DNA from: Chthonomonadales bacterium
GTDB lineage: Bacteria; Armatimonadota; Chthonomonadetes; Chthonomonadales; CAJBBX01
NCBI GenBank assembly: GCA_013360745.1
Contig: JABWBA010000033.1
Span: 1-32,906 of the forward strand
DNA length: 32,906 bases
Direction of reading: 5' to 3'
Positions 23,383-31,837 of this stretch are shown piece after piece. The position numbers and the translations under genes were made by a program. Below the pieces are notes generated by a model. The model made no database searches, was not told where the DNA came from, and saw only the letters and a program-made list of their open reading frames with translations. The number at the start of each line of letters is the position of its first letter. Position 1 is the stretch's first letter.

Positions 23383-25123
23383 ACAAGCGATACTCGAGGA
23401 AACGATCACCCACGCAACGCCACGCGGCGATGTGTCGGCGTTCCTGCTCCTCGGCGAGCTACTGGTCCAGCGCGGATTGGTCACCGAGTATCAGGTCCAG
23501 CAGGCGATGGACGTCCGCCTTCGGAGCAATGCGTTTGTCGGCCAGATCCTGGTGGATCTCGGGTTCATCCGCGCGGATGTGATCGGCCCGATCATCGCCT
23601 CTCGTCTGGGCGTGCGATATGTCGATCTCCTCACTGCGCCGCCCGAACCGGACGCGGCTGCTCTGATCCGCGAGGATGTGATGCGGGCGACGAAGGCGAT
23701 TCCCTATCGGATCTTCAATGGGTCGGTCGAGGTCGCCATGGTCGATCCGCTCGACGTCGGCGCGATCGACCGCATCAGCGCCCTGACGGCACGGCGCGTG
23801 ATTCCGCTGCTGACCATGGCTGGCGAGTTCCAGGCGATCATCAACGATCTATATGACGCCCAGGCTCGAACCAGCGGGGTCCTGCATGAGCTTGAGGCAG
23901 AGGCAGAAGAGCTCGAGCCAATGCCGGTCGCGCGAGCCGTCCTCGCCGCAGCCGCAGAGGCTCCCATCGTTCGCCTGGTGGATTCCATCATGGAGAGCGC
24001 GCTGACCCTGAACGCCAGCGATCTCCATTTCGAGCCGAGCGAGACGGGGCTCCGAGTCCGGTTCCGTGTCGACGGTGCGCTCATCCACCATACGAACATA
24101 CCCGCGAATCAGATACCGGCTGTGACTGCGCGCCTGAAAGTCCTGTGCACCATGGACGTGACCGAGAACCGTCGTCCGCAGGACGGCCGCATGCGGTACG
24201 ACAACCATGGCGCGATCTACGATATCCGCGCGTCCGCGGTTCGCACGGCCTTCGGTGAGAAAGTCGTCCTTCGGATCCTGGATAAGTCCTCCGTGCTCGT
24301 ACCGCTGGCAAGGCTGGGTCTGCTGCCGGATCAGCAGAAGCAGCTCGATGCGTTGATTCTGCAACCCCACGGCATGGTGCTCGTGGTCGGGCCAACCGGG
24401 AGCGGAAAGAGCACGACGCTCTACTCGGCCCTCAACCTGCTCAATGATACAAAGCGAAACATCATGACGCTGGAGGACCCGGTCGAGTACAACGTTGCCG
24501 GTCTCAATCAGGTTCAGGTGAACCCGAAGATCGGCCTGACCTTCGCCAGCGGCCTGCGAACCTTCGTCCGGCAGGATCCGGATGTCATTCTCGTCGGAGA
24601 GATCCGTGACAACGAAACGGCGGAGATGGCCGTCCAGGCCTCGCTGACCGGCCACCTGCTCCTCTCAACGCTTCATACCAACAGCGCTGCGGGAACCGTG
24701 ATGCGTTTGACAAACCTCGGTCTGGACCCATTCCTCGTAGCGCAGGCTCTCAGCGGGGTTGTTTCCCAGCGGCTCTGCGCGAGGGTTTGCAGCCAATGCG
24801 CCGAGCGCTATGAGCCCAAACCGGAGCTGCTCGATGCGGTGGGGATCGGTCCTGACGAAGCGCGTGAGATGAACTTCCGTCGCGGTCGGGGCTGCAGAGC
24901 CTGTCATGGCAGGGGTGTTTCCGGTCGAACCGCCGTGTTCGAGGTCCTCATCATCGATGAGGAGATCCGGAACCTGATCATGCGTCAGTCCTCCGAGCAT
25001 GAGATCCGCAGGGCCGCCTACCAGCGGGGGATGATGTCCCTGCGCGAGGCCGCGCTCCATATCGTCAAAGCCGGCATAACGACGCCCGAGGAGATGGGGC
25101 GCGTGGTCCTCACGAGGGTATAG
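23375..25123 (+). CDS. pilB: Type IV pilus assembly ATPase PilB
   Basis: This 582-residue hexameric ATPase powers pilus extension at the cytoplasmic face of the inner membrane. An N-terminal MshEN/GspE-type domain (LGELLVQRGLVTEYQV, 26-41) is followed by the ATPase domain with Walker A GPTGSGKST (339-347), Asp box TLEDPVEY (365-372), Walker B DVILVGEIRD (403-412) and His box STLHTNSA (431-438). A zinc site of C-x2-C (472, 475) and C-x2-C (507, 510) is complete. These features separate PilB from PilT, which lacks the zinc site. The start ATG is the only in-frame candidate after an upstream stop at 23324 and has a poor ribosome binding site. The locus is divergent from the glycan operon with a 269-base gap. 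Confidence 0.96.
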   Translation: MAEQAILEETITHATPRGDVSAFLLLGELLVQRGLVTEYQVQQAMDVRLRSNAFVGQILVDLGFIRADVIGPIIASRLGVRYVDLLTAPPEPDAAALIREDVMRATKAIPYRIFNGSVEVAMVDPLDVGAIDRISALTARRVIPLLTMAGEFQAIINDLYDAQARTSGVLHELEAEAEELEPMPVARAVLAAAAEAPIVRLVDSIMESALTLNASDLHFEPSETGLRVRFRVDGALIHHTNIPANQIPAVTARLKVLCTMDVTENRRPQDGRMRYDNHGAIYDIRASAVRTAFGEKVVLRILDKSSVLVPLARLGLLPDQQKQLDALILQPHGMVLVVGPTGSGKSTTLYSALNLLNDTKRNIMTLEDPVEYNVAGLNQVQVNPKIGLTFASGLRTFVRQDPDVILVGEIRDNETAEMAVQASLTGHLLLSTLHTNSAAGTVMRLTNLGLDPFLVAQALSGVVSQRLCARVCSQCAERYEPKPELLDAVGIGPDEAREMNFRRGRGCRACHGRGVSGRTAVFEVLIIDEEIRNLIMRQSSEHEIRRAAYQRGMMSLREAALHIVKAGITTPEEMGRVVLTRV

Positions 25124-25127
25124 GGCG

Positions 25128-26336
25128 ATGCCGACCTACGTCTACACCGCCCGGACCGCCAGCGGCCAGCTCGTATCGGAGGCGATCCAATACTCCGATG
25201 AACTCGCGCTGCGCCAGCACCTTCGGAGCAACGAGCTCTTCGTTCTCGATATCAAGGAGCGGCGGACGCGGCAGACTGCGAAGGCCGGGGGGCGTGTCGG
25301 CCTTGGCGAGATCATCCTGTTTACGCGTCATCTCCGCACCATGATCCTGGCGGGCATGCCCTTGCTCTCAGCGCTCGAAGCGCTCAGCGACCAATCCGGC
25401 AGCAGCCGCGTGTCCGCCATCATCCAGGAGATCACCAGAGCCATCGCGTCGGGCAAGACCCTGGCCTCGTCAATGAACCAGTTCCCGAGCGTCTTCCCGG
25501 AGCTGCTGATCACGATGACGCACGCTGGTGAGGAGAGCGGCCGGCTCCCGGACACGCTCAAAGAAGCGTCGCGGCAGCTGGAACTCCAGATGGAGATACG
25601 GCAGAAGCTCATCAGCGCCATGATGTATCCCGCGTTCACCCTCTGCGCGACGATTCTGACCGTCACGGTCATGCTGGTCTTCATCGTGCCGGTATTCGCC
25701 AACATCTATAAGGAACTGAATGCGCCCCTGCCGGCCATCACGAAGCTCTTGATCGAGATCAGCGATATCCTTGTGCACCAGGGCTGGATCGTCCTGCTGA
25801 TCCTCATCGCGGGCCTCGCCTTCCTGAAGCGGTACAACCGCACTCCAGAAGGCCGGCTCCATATCGATCGCCTCAAACTACGAATCTGGGCATTCGGCAC
25901 GCTCGTCCAGAAGACGGCGTCCGCGAACCTGACGAGCAGTCTGGCGGGCTTGCTGGACAGCGGCGTGCCGCTCATCCAGGCGCTTCAGACCGCGTCCCGC
26001 GTCTGCGGCAACGAAGTAATGGCCGAGGCCGCGCGGTCGGCGGCGCACAATCTCGCGCTCGGGCGGCGGCTATCATCGGAGCTGGAGCGGTCCGGTCAGT
26101 TCCCGCCGATGGTCGTCCGCATGATTTCCATGGCCGAGGAAGTCGGCGCCATGCCTGAAGTGCTTCGCCAGGTGGCGCAGGGCTATATCGAGGAAGTGGA
26201 ATACGCCATTCGCCGCGTGATGACGATCATCGAACCGGTGATGGTGCTGTCCGTGGGGGCGATCGTCGGTTTCGTTCTGGTCGCCATGTACTATCCGATC
26301 TTCAATATGGGGAATGTGTTCCTGTCGGGAGCCTAG
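25128..26336 (+). CDS. pilC: Type IV pilus inner-membrane platform protein PilC
   Basis: This 402-residue protein has two T2SSF (GspF) domains, at about residues 60-190 and 265-390, with membrane helices near 165-190, 220-240 and 370-390. It is the platform protein that couples PilB ATPase motion to pilin insertion. The N-terminal YVYTARTASGQLVSEAI and the C-terminal YYPIFNMGNVF are classical family ends. It starts four bases after the pilB stop, so the two are co-transcribed and probably translationally coupled. Length and domain order are normal for the family. Confidence 0.95.
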   Translation: MPTYVYTARTASGQLVSEAIQYSDELALRQHLRSNELFVLDIKERRTRQTAKAGGRVGLGEIILFTRHLRTMILAGMPLLSALEALSDQSGSSRVSAIIQEITRAIASGKTLASSMNQFPSVFPELLITMTHAGEESGRLPDTLKEASRQLELQMEIRQKLISAMMYPAFTLCATILTVTVMLVFIVPVFANIYKELNAPLPAITKLLIEISDILVHQGWIVLLILIAGLAFLKRYNRTPEGRLHIDRLKLRIWAFGTLVQKTASANLTSSLAGLLDSGVPLIQALQTASRVCGNEVMAEAARSAAHNLALGRRLSSELERSGQFPPMVVRMISMAEEVGAMPEVLRQVAQGYIEEVEYAIRRVMTIIEPVMVLSVGAIVGFVLVAMYYPIFNMGNVFLSGA

Positions 26337-26362
26337 CCCATCCGGGCCGCCTCCGGCATGCT

Positions 26363-26368
26363 TATAAC
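26363..26368 (+). promoter_or_regulatory. Possible -10 element ahead of the pilin gene
   Basis: TATAAC in a GC-rich region stands about 75 bases before the pilin start. No good -35 lies at 16-18 bases, so the element is weak. A perfect GCGGC-GGAGA-GCCGC hairpin (26371-26385) follows in what would be the leader. Confidence 0.25.
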
Positions 26369-26444
26369 CAGCGGCGGAGAGCCGCAACCCAAAATCCTAC
26401 ACGCCCGCGGCCCTGAGAAGCCCGGGTAATCAGGGAGGCAAGTT

Positions 26445-26852
26445 ATGAAAGCGTACCGTTCCAGAGGGCGCAGAGGCTTCAGCCTTGTCGAACTCCTCGC
26501 CGTCGTGCTCGTCTTGGCCGTCCTTGCGGCCGTGGCCGTCCCACTGTACATCTCCCAGCGCAAGTCCGCGGCAGGCCGCGCGTGCAAGGCCAACATCGCG
26601 GCCATCTCGGCGGCGGAATCCGCCTACGCGCTTCGCAACGACTCATACGCCGCCGCGATAGCGACCCTGCTCGGCGCCAACGAAGGTCTCGCCAAAGAGC
26701 CCAAGTGCCCGCTTGGAGGCGCCTATGTACTCACCATCACGGCTGGCGCTCTCGAGATCAAGTGCCCCAATGATGCTGCCCATGCAGGTTACGGTGGGGT
26801 CGCCGGTGACTGGACGGTGACGCTCGCAAAACCCGGCGCAGACTCCTTGTAA
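26445..26852 (+). CDS. pilA: Type IV pilin (probable major pilin)
   Basis: This 135-residue prepilin has a short basic leader ending RRG, cleaved before Phe12; the mature protein begins FSLVE with the conserved Glu5, followed by a hydrophobic N-terminal helix. The remaining ~85 residues form a compact head with a Cys pair in KCPLGGAYVL and IKCPNDAAH (probably a disulfide loop). A clear GGGAGG site precedes the ATG. Separate leader and 3' sequences (about 107 and 247 bases) set it apart from the neighbouring genes, which fits a highly expressed major pilin, though minor pilin status cannot be excluded. PilB and PilC lie just upstream. The prepilin peptidase needed to mature it is not in the window. 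Confidence 0.9.
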   Translation: MKAYRSRGRRGFSLVELLAVVLVLAVLAAVAVPLYISQRKSAAGRACKANIAAISAAESAYALRNDSYAAAIATLLGANEGLAKEPKCPLGGAYVLTITAGALEIKCPNDAAHAGYGGVAGDWTVTLAKPGADSL

Positions 26853-26866
26853 GGCAACGCTCCCGT

Positions 26867-26894
26867 GCTGCCGCCAGACCGTATCGGCGGCAGC
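26867..26894 (+). terminator. GC hairpin after the pilin gene
   Basis: A perfect 9-base-pair stem GCTGCCGCC / GGCGGCAGC encloses a 10-base loop starting 14 bases after the pilin stop. No T-run follows, so it may be a terminator that needs Rho, an RNA-stabilising 3' end or an attenuator. Its position between the pilin and the minor-pilin genes fits differential expression. Confidence 0.5.
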
Positions 26895-26976
26895 AGGGCC
26901 GTTCCGCGCGGGGTGCAGTGCCGTATAACTCTCACAACCTTGCGCGGTGGGCTCTCCGGCTTACACAAGGATGTCG

Positions 26977-26993
26977 TATACTATACATAGTAT
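26977..26993 (+). promoter_or_regulatory. AT-rich perfect palindrome, probable promoter or operator of the minor-pilin operon
   Basis: The 16-base perfect inverted repeat ATACTAT-AC-ATAGTAT (26978-26993) is a striking AT-rich island in a GC-rich genome, about 105 bases before the next gene. It includes TATACT and TATACA as possible -10 hexamers; TTACAC at 26961-26966 could be a poor -35 for the second, at 15 bases. The symmetry also fits a dimeric regulator site. Confidence 0.45.
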
Positions 26994-27099
26994 CGTTGTC
27001 TGTCGATCTGTTGCTCGCAGGGCAGGTCTCGATGAGCTGATGCCGGGCACCCGCAGATTCGGGTTATAGCGTCTCGAAGTTGTAGGAGATCCGAGAGCC

Positions 27100-28428
27100 A
27101 TGAGCGATAGTGCACCGGTGCGGCGAGCGGGTGGACGGCGCACCCGAAAGGGCGCAGCGATGATCCTCGCGCTTGCCCTGACCCTCTGTTTGACGATGCT
27201 CATCGTCGCGACCCAGCTAGAGGCGATGAGCGAGTTGCGGTTATCGCGCGCCGAGCGGGACTTCGAACGGGCGCTGCAGATGGCGGAGGCGGGCCTGAAC
27301 GCCTATCAGCATCGCCTGAGCTTTGGAGAGGCGGCCGGGCAGCCCGGGGCCGCTCTTCTGCCCCCGCCGCTCGAGTTCGCCGACGCCAACGCGCCCTCGG
27401 TGCAGACGGTCAAGTCCGGCATCCTCAATGGGACGTATACGCTCGTTCGCTACCCGGCCGGATCGCAGCAAGGCTATCTGGTCGGCACCCTCGGGGACCC
27501 GGGCGATACGGTTACCATCGTATCCTACGGATGGTCCAACGGCGTGGTGCGGCGCGTATCGGGCGTCGCCAACACGGAGACCGCACCGGACGATATCGAG
27601 GATGATGTCGTCGTCAACCCGACCGGCGAATATTCGATGTATGCGGTCACGCAGGGAACCATTCAGAATAACGGGAGCCTCAACGGCGGCGTGGGGACCA
27701 ACGGTCAGATATCGATGTCCAACAACTGTACGGTGACCAATGGTGTGATCGCCTGCAACGGTCCGGGTGCGAATGCGACACTGGGGAATAACTCCTCGGC
27801 GACGATCGTCCACAACCCCAACCCCATTCAGTGGCCGACGGTCTCTCAGATCGCGACCAAACTATTCCCGTCCGGCGGATTGGCGTGGCTGGAGACGCAT
27901 AACGACAACAACCTTGCGACGATCAACGGAGTGGCGGGTGTACCAGGCAATGTGATCGACGCCAAGAACAACGTTACCATCGTCCTGAACAGCAAAGTCG
28001 GCGGCGCCAACTACTATTTCACGAACGTCTCGTTCAAGAACAACGCGACCATTCAGTTTGTGAATACCCTCGGTCCGATCCGTATCTGGGTCGGTCCGGA
28101 AGGCGGCACGGGCGGCTTCTATTCGAAGAACAACACCGCCTTCAACGTCACATCCACGAATCCCGCGAATGCGCCGAGGCTCTATATCGCCACGCCGGCG
28201 GGGTTTACCGGCAAGAATAACCTGAACTGCAACTTCGGTGTCTATGCCTACAACGAAGTGAATGGCGCTAAGTTCGGCCATATCGAGCTCATGAACAACA
28301 TGAGCATGCAGGGGACGTTCATCGGTAACACCGTGACAATGAAGAACAACGCCTCGATCCTGGCGATGGCTCCGTTCTGGCAGCCTCTTGGCGGCGGTTA
28401 CTACGATATGACCGTGTGGCAGGAGTAG
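27100..28428 (+). CDS. PilX-like pilus-associated protein with repetitive Asn-Asn beta region
   Basis: This 442-residue protein has a PilX-type N-terminus: a basic segment (RRTRKG), then a hydrophobic helix (about 18-40) and AERDFERALQMAEAGLNAY, the pattern typical of PilX/PilV-associated proteins rather than classical prepilins (no Glu5). From residue 185 on the sequence is a low-complexity beta-type region with nine Asn-Asn pairs (190, 208, 230, 290, 314, 344, 373, 399, 416), often in KNN followed by a short hydrophobic run. This suggests a solenoid or polymer-like fold outside the membrane. GTAGGAG lies about 11 bases ahead of the ATG. It is the first gene after the palindrome and is followed by two prepilin-like genes. 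Confidence 0.75.
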   Translation: MSDSAPVRRAGGRRTRKGAAMILALALTLCLTMLIVATQLEAMSELRLSRAERDFERALQMAEAGLNAYQHRLSFGEAAGQPGAALLPPPLEFADANAPSVQTVKSGILNGTYTLVRYPAGSQQGYLVGTLGDPGDTVTIVSYGWSNGVVRRVSGVANTETAPDDIEDDVVVNPTGEYSMYAVTQGTIQNNGSLNGGVGTNGQISMSNNCTVTNGVIACNGPGANATLGNNSSATIVHNPNPIQWPTVSQIATKLFPSGGLAWLETHNDNNLATINGVAGVPGNVIDAKNNVTIVLNSKVGGANYYFTNVSFKNNATIQFVNTLGPIRIWVGPEGGTGGFYSKNNTAFNVTSTNPANAPRLYIATPAGFTGKNNLNCNFGVYAYNEVNGAKFGHIELMNNMSMQGTFIGNTVTMKNNASILAMAPFWQPLGGGYYDMTVWQE

Positions 28429-28440
28429 GAGGCGTCCTTC

Positions 28441-28911
28441 ATGCTGCGAAGCGGGTCCGTGCGACGACGACACGCCACCCGGGGCATGACCCTGGTTGAA
28501 GTCCTCGTGGCTGCGATGATTCTGGGCATTGCCGCAGGAGGAGCTGTCGCCAGCTGGGGGTGGGCATCGAAAGCGGCCGCGAACAAGAGGGCGACCGAGA
28601 TCGGCTACGCGCTGTGCGTCAGCGAAGTCGAGAGGCTGAAAGCGATACGGTATCCCTATCTGTCGCCGTCGGCGATTGTAAGCGGAGCCCCGGTTCCCTC
28701 GATTCGATGGTTCGATAAATACGGCAGCTGGCTGGGATCGGGCGCGACCACAGGAGCCTTTCGCGTGGAGACCATCGTCACGGTCCTCATCGATCGTGAT
28801 AACACGGCGAACAGCGAAGACCTGAAAGAGGTCGTCGTGGAAACCTGGGACGGCAATCGGACGAAAATGTACGATCGAGCGCGAACGCTGCTCACGTTCG
28901 GAGGAGTATGA
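28441..28911 (+). CDS. Prepilin-like minor pilin (PilV/GspI-like)
   Basis: This 156-residue protein has a basic leader ending ATRG, a cleavage site before Met16, and mature start MTLVE with Glu5, followed by a hydrophobic helix (VLVAAMILGIAAGGAVA). It is therefore a class III-signal pseudopilin or minor pilin. Its position after PilX-like and before PilW-like genes suggests the PilV role of priming pilus assembly. It starts 12 bases after the previous stop and overlaps the next gene (ATGA, 28908-28911). Confidence 0.8.
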   Translation: MLRSGSVRRRHATRGMTLVEVLVAAMILGIAAGGAVASWGWASKAAANKRATEIGYALCVSEVERLKAIRYPYLSPSAIVSGAPVPSIRWFDKYGSWLGSGATTGAFRVETIVTVLIDRDNTANSEDLKEVVVETWDGNRTKMYDRARTLLTFGGV

Positions 28912-29471
28912 TGGGGCGGCATCGGCTCCGCCGGGCGCTGGGCGCCAGCCTGGTCGAAATGGTCGCCGGATTGCTGATCCTCTCCTTCGTAACGGCAAGC
29001 GTCGTTTCTATGTACACCACGGGCAGGCAGTCGCATCGCCGGGCTCGCTTCTACTCGAAGTCGCAGACCGAGATCCGGTATGCGCTGCGGGAAATGACGC
29101 GGCGGATCCGTACGTCGAATGCGCTCCTTGCCCAGGGCACCCAGGGCAACCTTTCCGGTATCGCCTCGAGCTCGTTTCAGGTGGTGATGACTGTTCCATC
29201 GGGGGGCGGGACCAAGCAGTGTCGTTATTACGTCTCCAACGGGATCCTGTACCGCCAGACCAGCACCCAGAGCGCACCGGGCACGCCGATCCTGAAGGAT
29301 GTCGTCCAGCTGACCTTCGCATACTATAAGACCGCTGCGGGGACCCGGATATCGGCGACAGGAGCCGTAGGATCCGCGACCGAGGTCGAGATCCTGCTGC
29401 AAGCCAGGTACGAGAGCGTGACCACGGGTCTGGCAGCCTACGTCACCCTCAGGTCCGTGGTTGCCGGCTAA
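28908..29471 (+). CDS. Prepilin-like minor pilin (PilW/GspJ-like)
   Basis: This 187-residue protein has a basic leader ending LG, a likely cleavage before Ala13 (ASLVE, Glu at +5), then a hydrophobic helix. A beta-rich head with YYVSNGILYRQTS and LKDVVQLTFAYY stretches follows, as in PilW or GspJ minor pilins. GGAGGAG (28900-28906) precedes a double ATG; the second ATG at 28911 has better spacing (about 6 bases), so the true protein may be one residue shorter. It overlaps the PilV-like gene by four bases. It probably sits in the tip complex of the pilus. Confidence 0.8.
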   Translation: MMGRHRLRRALGASLVEMVAGLLILSFVTASVVSMYTTGRQSHRRARFYSKSQTEIRYALREMTRRIRTSNALLAQGTQGNLSGIASSSFQVVMTVPSGGGTKQCRYYVSNGILYRQTSTQSAPGTPILKDVVQLTFAYYKTAAGTRISATGAVGSATEVEILLQARYESVTTGLAAYVTLRSVVAG

Positions 29472-29532
29472 GACGTGGTCGTAGATCCCAGCGTACCGCC
29501 AGAACATACCTGAGGAGCGAAATCGCCGATCA

Positions 29533-31152
29533 ATGGCAGGCGATGTCCGTGGAGCCAATCTGGGCCTGTACTTGTGCCCGGAGGTCATCATTGCGGTTTT
29601 TACCCGATCCGTCCGGGGGGCCGTACGTATCGCGTCCGTCGGCACCACACCGATGCCGCGCGGCGGTATGGACGTCTCGATGGTACGGGATCCCGCCCGG
29701 GTGGGACAGGCCATCAAGGCCCTTCTGCGCAGCATGCGGAGCCGCGTTACCTCCGCCTCGGTGGCGCTGCCGCCCGCATCCTCTGGCATGCGATCCTACC
29801 GACTGCCCGATGCCCCGGATCGTGAGAAACGCCTGCTGGTGCGCGGTGAGCTCGAGAACTCCGGTGCGCTCCCTCTTGGCGCAGGAGCCTTCGGGCACTT
29901 GTGGATCCGCACCCCGTCCGAGGAGGATCGATCCGAAGCGGACGTCTTCGCGTTTTATTCGGACGACCTTGGCATCGAGAACGTTCGGGAATCCCTCCGA
30001 TTAGCCGGTCTTCGCCTCGAATGTATCGAGCCCTATTCGGTCGCTGCGATGCGCGCGTACCTGCTCAGCCGTGAGCGACCCGAACCGGTGGCGATGGTCT
30101 GCGCATCCGACGCCCATACGGACCTGTGTATCCACGACGGTAAGCAGGTCCGCTATTTCCGGCGGATCATCGGCGGTTGGGATGATCTGCGGTACGAACG
30201 GAGCTACGAGGGCGGAGCTCCATCCGGCGGCGCCGCGGCGCCGGTCTACCCGCTCGGCGCGTCTCCAGCCGCAGACGCCGACGATACCGCTTCGTCGGAA
30301 CCTCTGCCGCCGGACACGGCCTCAACCCGAGGATTCCTCGCAGCCGAGATCGCCCGTAGTTTCGCGTACTATTCCCGAGACTATCGTGCGGCCGACGTCC
30401 CCCGCTCGCTGGTCGTCCTTTCGGCAGAGCGGATCGCGCAGAATATCATGGAGACGATTGCCCCTGCGATACCCATACCGGTCAGCATCGACGATGCCTC
30501 CTCGAAGCTGGAACTGCCGGAGAACACCGCAGGCGAAGGGGGCCTTCTGGGATTTCTGGCCGCCGCCGGCACGGCGCTTGGTGATATTGCTGAGGCGATG
30601 CCTCGAGTTGATACCTCGCGGCAGGAGGCTGCCGCCATCACCCGACGGCAGGCTCCGAATATCCTGCTCATGGGTATGGCCGGATCGACGGTCTGGATGA
30701 TTTGCTGCGTTGCGGCGCTCATCGCACTGGCGATCCTCCAATCGAATGTGTCTTCGGAGAATAGCCGGCTCCAGGCGGAGATTAAAACCGAATGGGAGAA
30801 GCACGCAGCGCCGCTGCGAAATCAGGAGGTCTTCGCTGAAGCCAGGAACGCTCAGACGAAGGTCGCGGTATCGGCTCCTGCCGTGCTTGCTGCCATCGGT
30901 CAGGCGTATACACCCTATATGAGCGCAGGCAAGATCGAGATCCAGGCGGAGTCGAAGGTCGTGATCGAGGGCACGGCGCTGACCCCTGAGAGTCTGCAGG
31001 AGTTCGTGGACAACCTGGCGGCGACCGGTGCGCTCGGTACGCCGGCGTTTGATATGATGCATCAGGATGCCGACGGACGCTTCAGCTTTCGTATCCTCGG
31101 CTCATGCAAGGATCTGACGCCTGAAGGCGCCCTGAAGTCGGAAGGCGGGTGA
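29533..31152 (+). CDS. PilM-PilN fusion protein of the pilus alignment subcomplex
   Basis: This 539-residue protein joins what are normally two genes. Residues 1 to about 330 look like PilM, the cytoplasmic actin-like protein, with a DLCIHDGKQVRYFRRIIGG strand series (197-215), AAEIARSFAYYSRDY (270-284) and LVVLSAE (293-299). The ATP-binding phosphate-1 region reads LGLYLCPEVIIAV instead of the usual DIGSSSVKAV type, so nucleotide binding may be lost. A Pro/Ala-rich linker (about 225-262) and a region up to 370 lead to one transmembrane helix (376-402). A coiled stretch and a PilN-like ferredoxin-type periplasmic domain (about 440-525) follow. In other bacteria PilM binds the cytoplasmic tail of PilN; here the link is covalent. 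The start has a poor ribosome binding site, 61 bases after the PilW-like gene. A PilO-like gene follows six bases later. Confidence 0.8.
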   Translation: MAGDVRGANLGLYLCPEVIIAVFTRSVRGAVRIASVGTTPMPRGGMDVSMVRDPARVGQAIKALLRSMRSRVTSASVALPPASSGMRSYRLPDAPDREKRLLVRGELENSGALPLGAGAFGHLWIRTPSEEDRSEADVFAFYSDDLGIENVRESLRLAGLRLECIEPYSVAAMRAYLLSRERPEPVAMVCASDAHTDLCIHDGKQVRYFRRIIGGWDDLRYERSYEGGAPSGGAAAPVYPLGASPAADADDTASSEPLPPDTASTRGFLAAEIARSFAYYSRDYRAADVPRSLVVLSAERIAQNIMETIAPAIPIPVSIDDASSKLELPENTAGEGGLLGFLAAAGTALGDIAEAMPRVDTSRQEAAAITRRQAPNILLMGMAGSTVWMICCVAALIALAILQSNVSSENSRLQAEIKTEWEKHAAPLRNQEVFAEARNAQTKVAVSAPAVLAAIGQAYTPYMSAGKIEIQAESKVVIEGTALTPESLQEFVDNLAATGALGTPAFDMMHQDADGRFSFRILGSCKDLTPEGALKSEGG

Positions 31153-31158
31153 TCTGCG

Positions 31159-31776
31159 GTGTTATCGGGTCTTCCTCCTCATATTCAGCAGCGCGTGGCC
31201 GTTCTCGTACCGCTTGTTGCCCTTGCGCTCTCCATCTTCTTCGTCTATCCCGGATGGGTCCAGTGGCGGAAGGGGCTGGCGGAGACCGAGGACCTGGGTC
31301 GCCAACTCGCCGAGATCAAAGCCACCCCGATACCGCTGGCGTCGGCCAGAGAGCCGGGGGCGGAGGATACCCCTTCGGAGCCGCCCGAGTTCTTTGCCAA
31401 AGCGCGCGAAGTGGCACAGGCTGCGGGATGTCGGATCGTGGGTTTCGATCTAACACTGCCGCCAGCGCCTCCTAGTGGTGAAAAGGAAATCGCCATGGGC
31501 GGTAACGAAACCGAAGAACAGAAGGCAGCCCGGAAGGCTAAGGAGAAGCCTCCTCTGATCCGTCCGGTTCGCGCCAAGTTCGAGCTCGAATCGAACTACA
31601 TGGGGATTCGACGCTTTATGATGGGGATCATCCAGGCTCCGCGGCTCTATGCGATCGCATCGGTGGAGATCACCGCGCCGAACCTGGACAATCCGGGTGT
31701 GTTGAAGGGAGTTGTGGAGATCGAACGCTATATCCGCACCGCCGCCGCTGTTCCTGCTCCGGAGCCGCCGAAGTGA
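31159..31776 (+). CDS. pilO: PilO-like pilus alignment protein
   Basis: This 205-residue inner-membrane protein has a transmembrane helix at about 13-30, a short helical stalk (35-55) and a ferredoxin-like periplasmic domain (about 70-195). The domain contains FFAKAREVAQAAGCRIVGF and a final beta-alpha-beta unit (RRFMMGIIQAPRLYAIASVEI). A charged, Lys/Glu-rich loop (106-132) interrupts the domain and the tail is proline-rich. PilO pairs with PilN and links the platform to the secretin. The start is GTG 31159, six bases after the PilM-PilN stop. Sequence similarity is weak, so the call rests on layout and position. Confidence 0.75.
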   Translation: MLSGLPPHIQQRVAVLVPLVALALSIFFVYPGWVQWRKGLAETEDLGRQLAEIKATPIPLASAREPGAEDTPSEPPEFFAKAREVAQAAGCRIVGFDLTLPPAPPSGEKEIAMGGNETEEQKAARKAKEKPPLIRPVRAKFELESNYMGIRRFMMGIIQAPRLYAIASVEITAPNLDNPGVLKGVVEIERYIRTAAAVPAPEPPK

Positions 31777-31790
31777 TTGGGACGAACTCC

Positions 31791-31806
31791 CATCCCATAC
31801 GGGATG
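31791..31806. repeat. Perfect hairpin CATCCC-ATAC-GGGATG before the secretin gene
   Basis: A 6-base-pair perfect inverted repeat with an ATAC loop lies in the 61-base gap between the PilO-like and secretin genes. It shares the core TCCCATACGGGA with the hairpin at 223-236. No T-run follows. It may lower or time read-through into the secretin gene, or be a small protein-binding palindrome. Confidence 0.45.
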
Positions 31807-31837
31807 CAGGACATTGACAGCAAAGGGGGCCTCACTC

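Noticed and set aside
26337-26444. Possible cyclic-di-GMP riboswitch in the pilin leader
   Set aside because: I looked for the GEMM-type conserved stretches and did not find them; only a small GCGGC/GCCGC hairpin is present.
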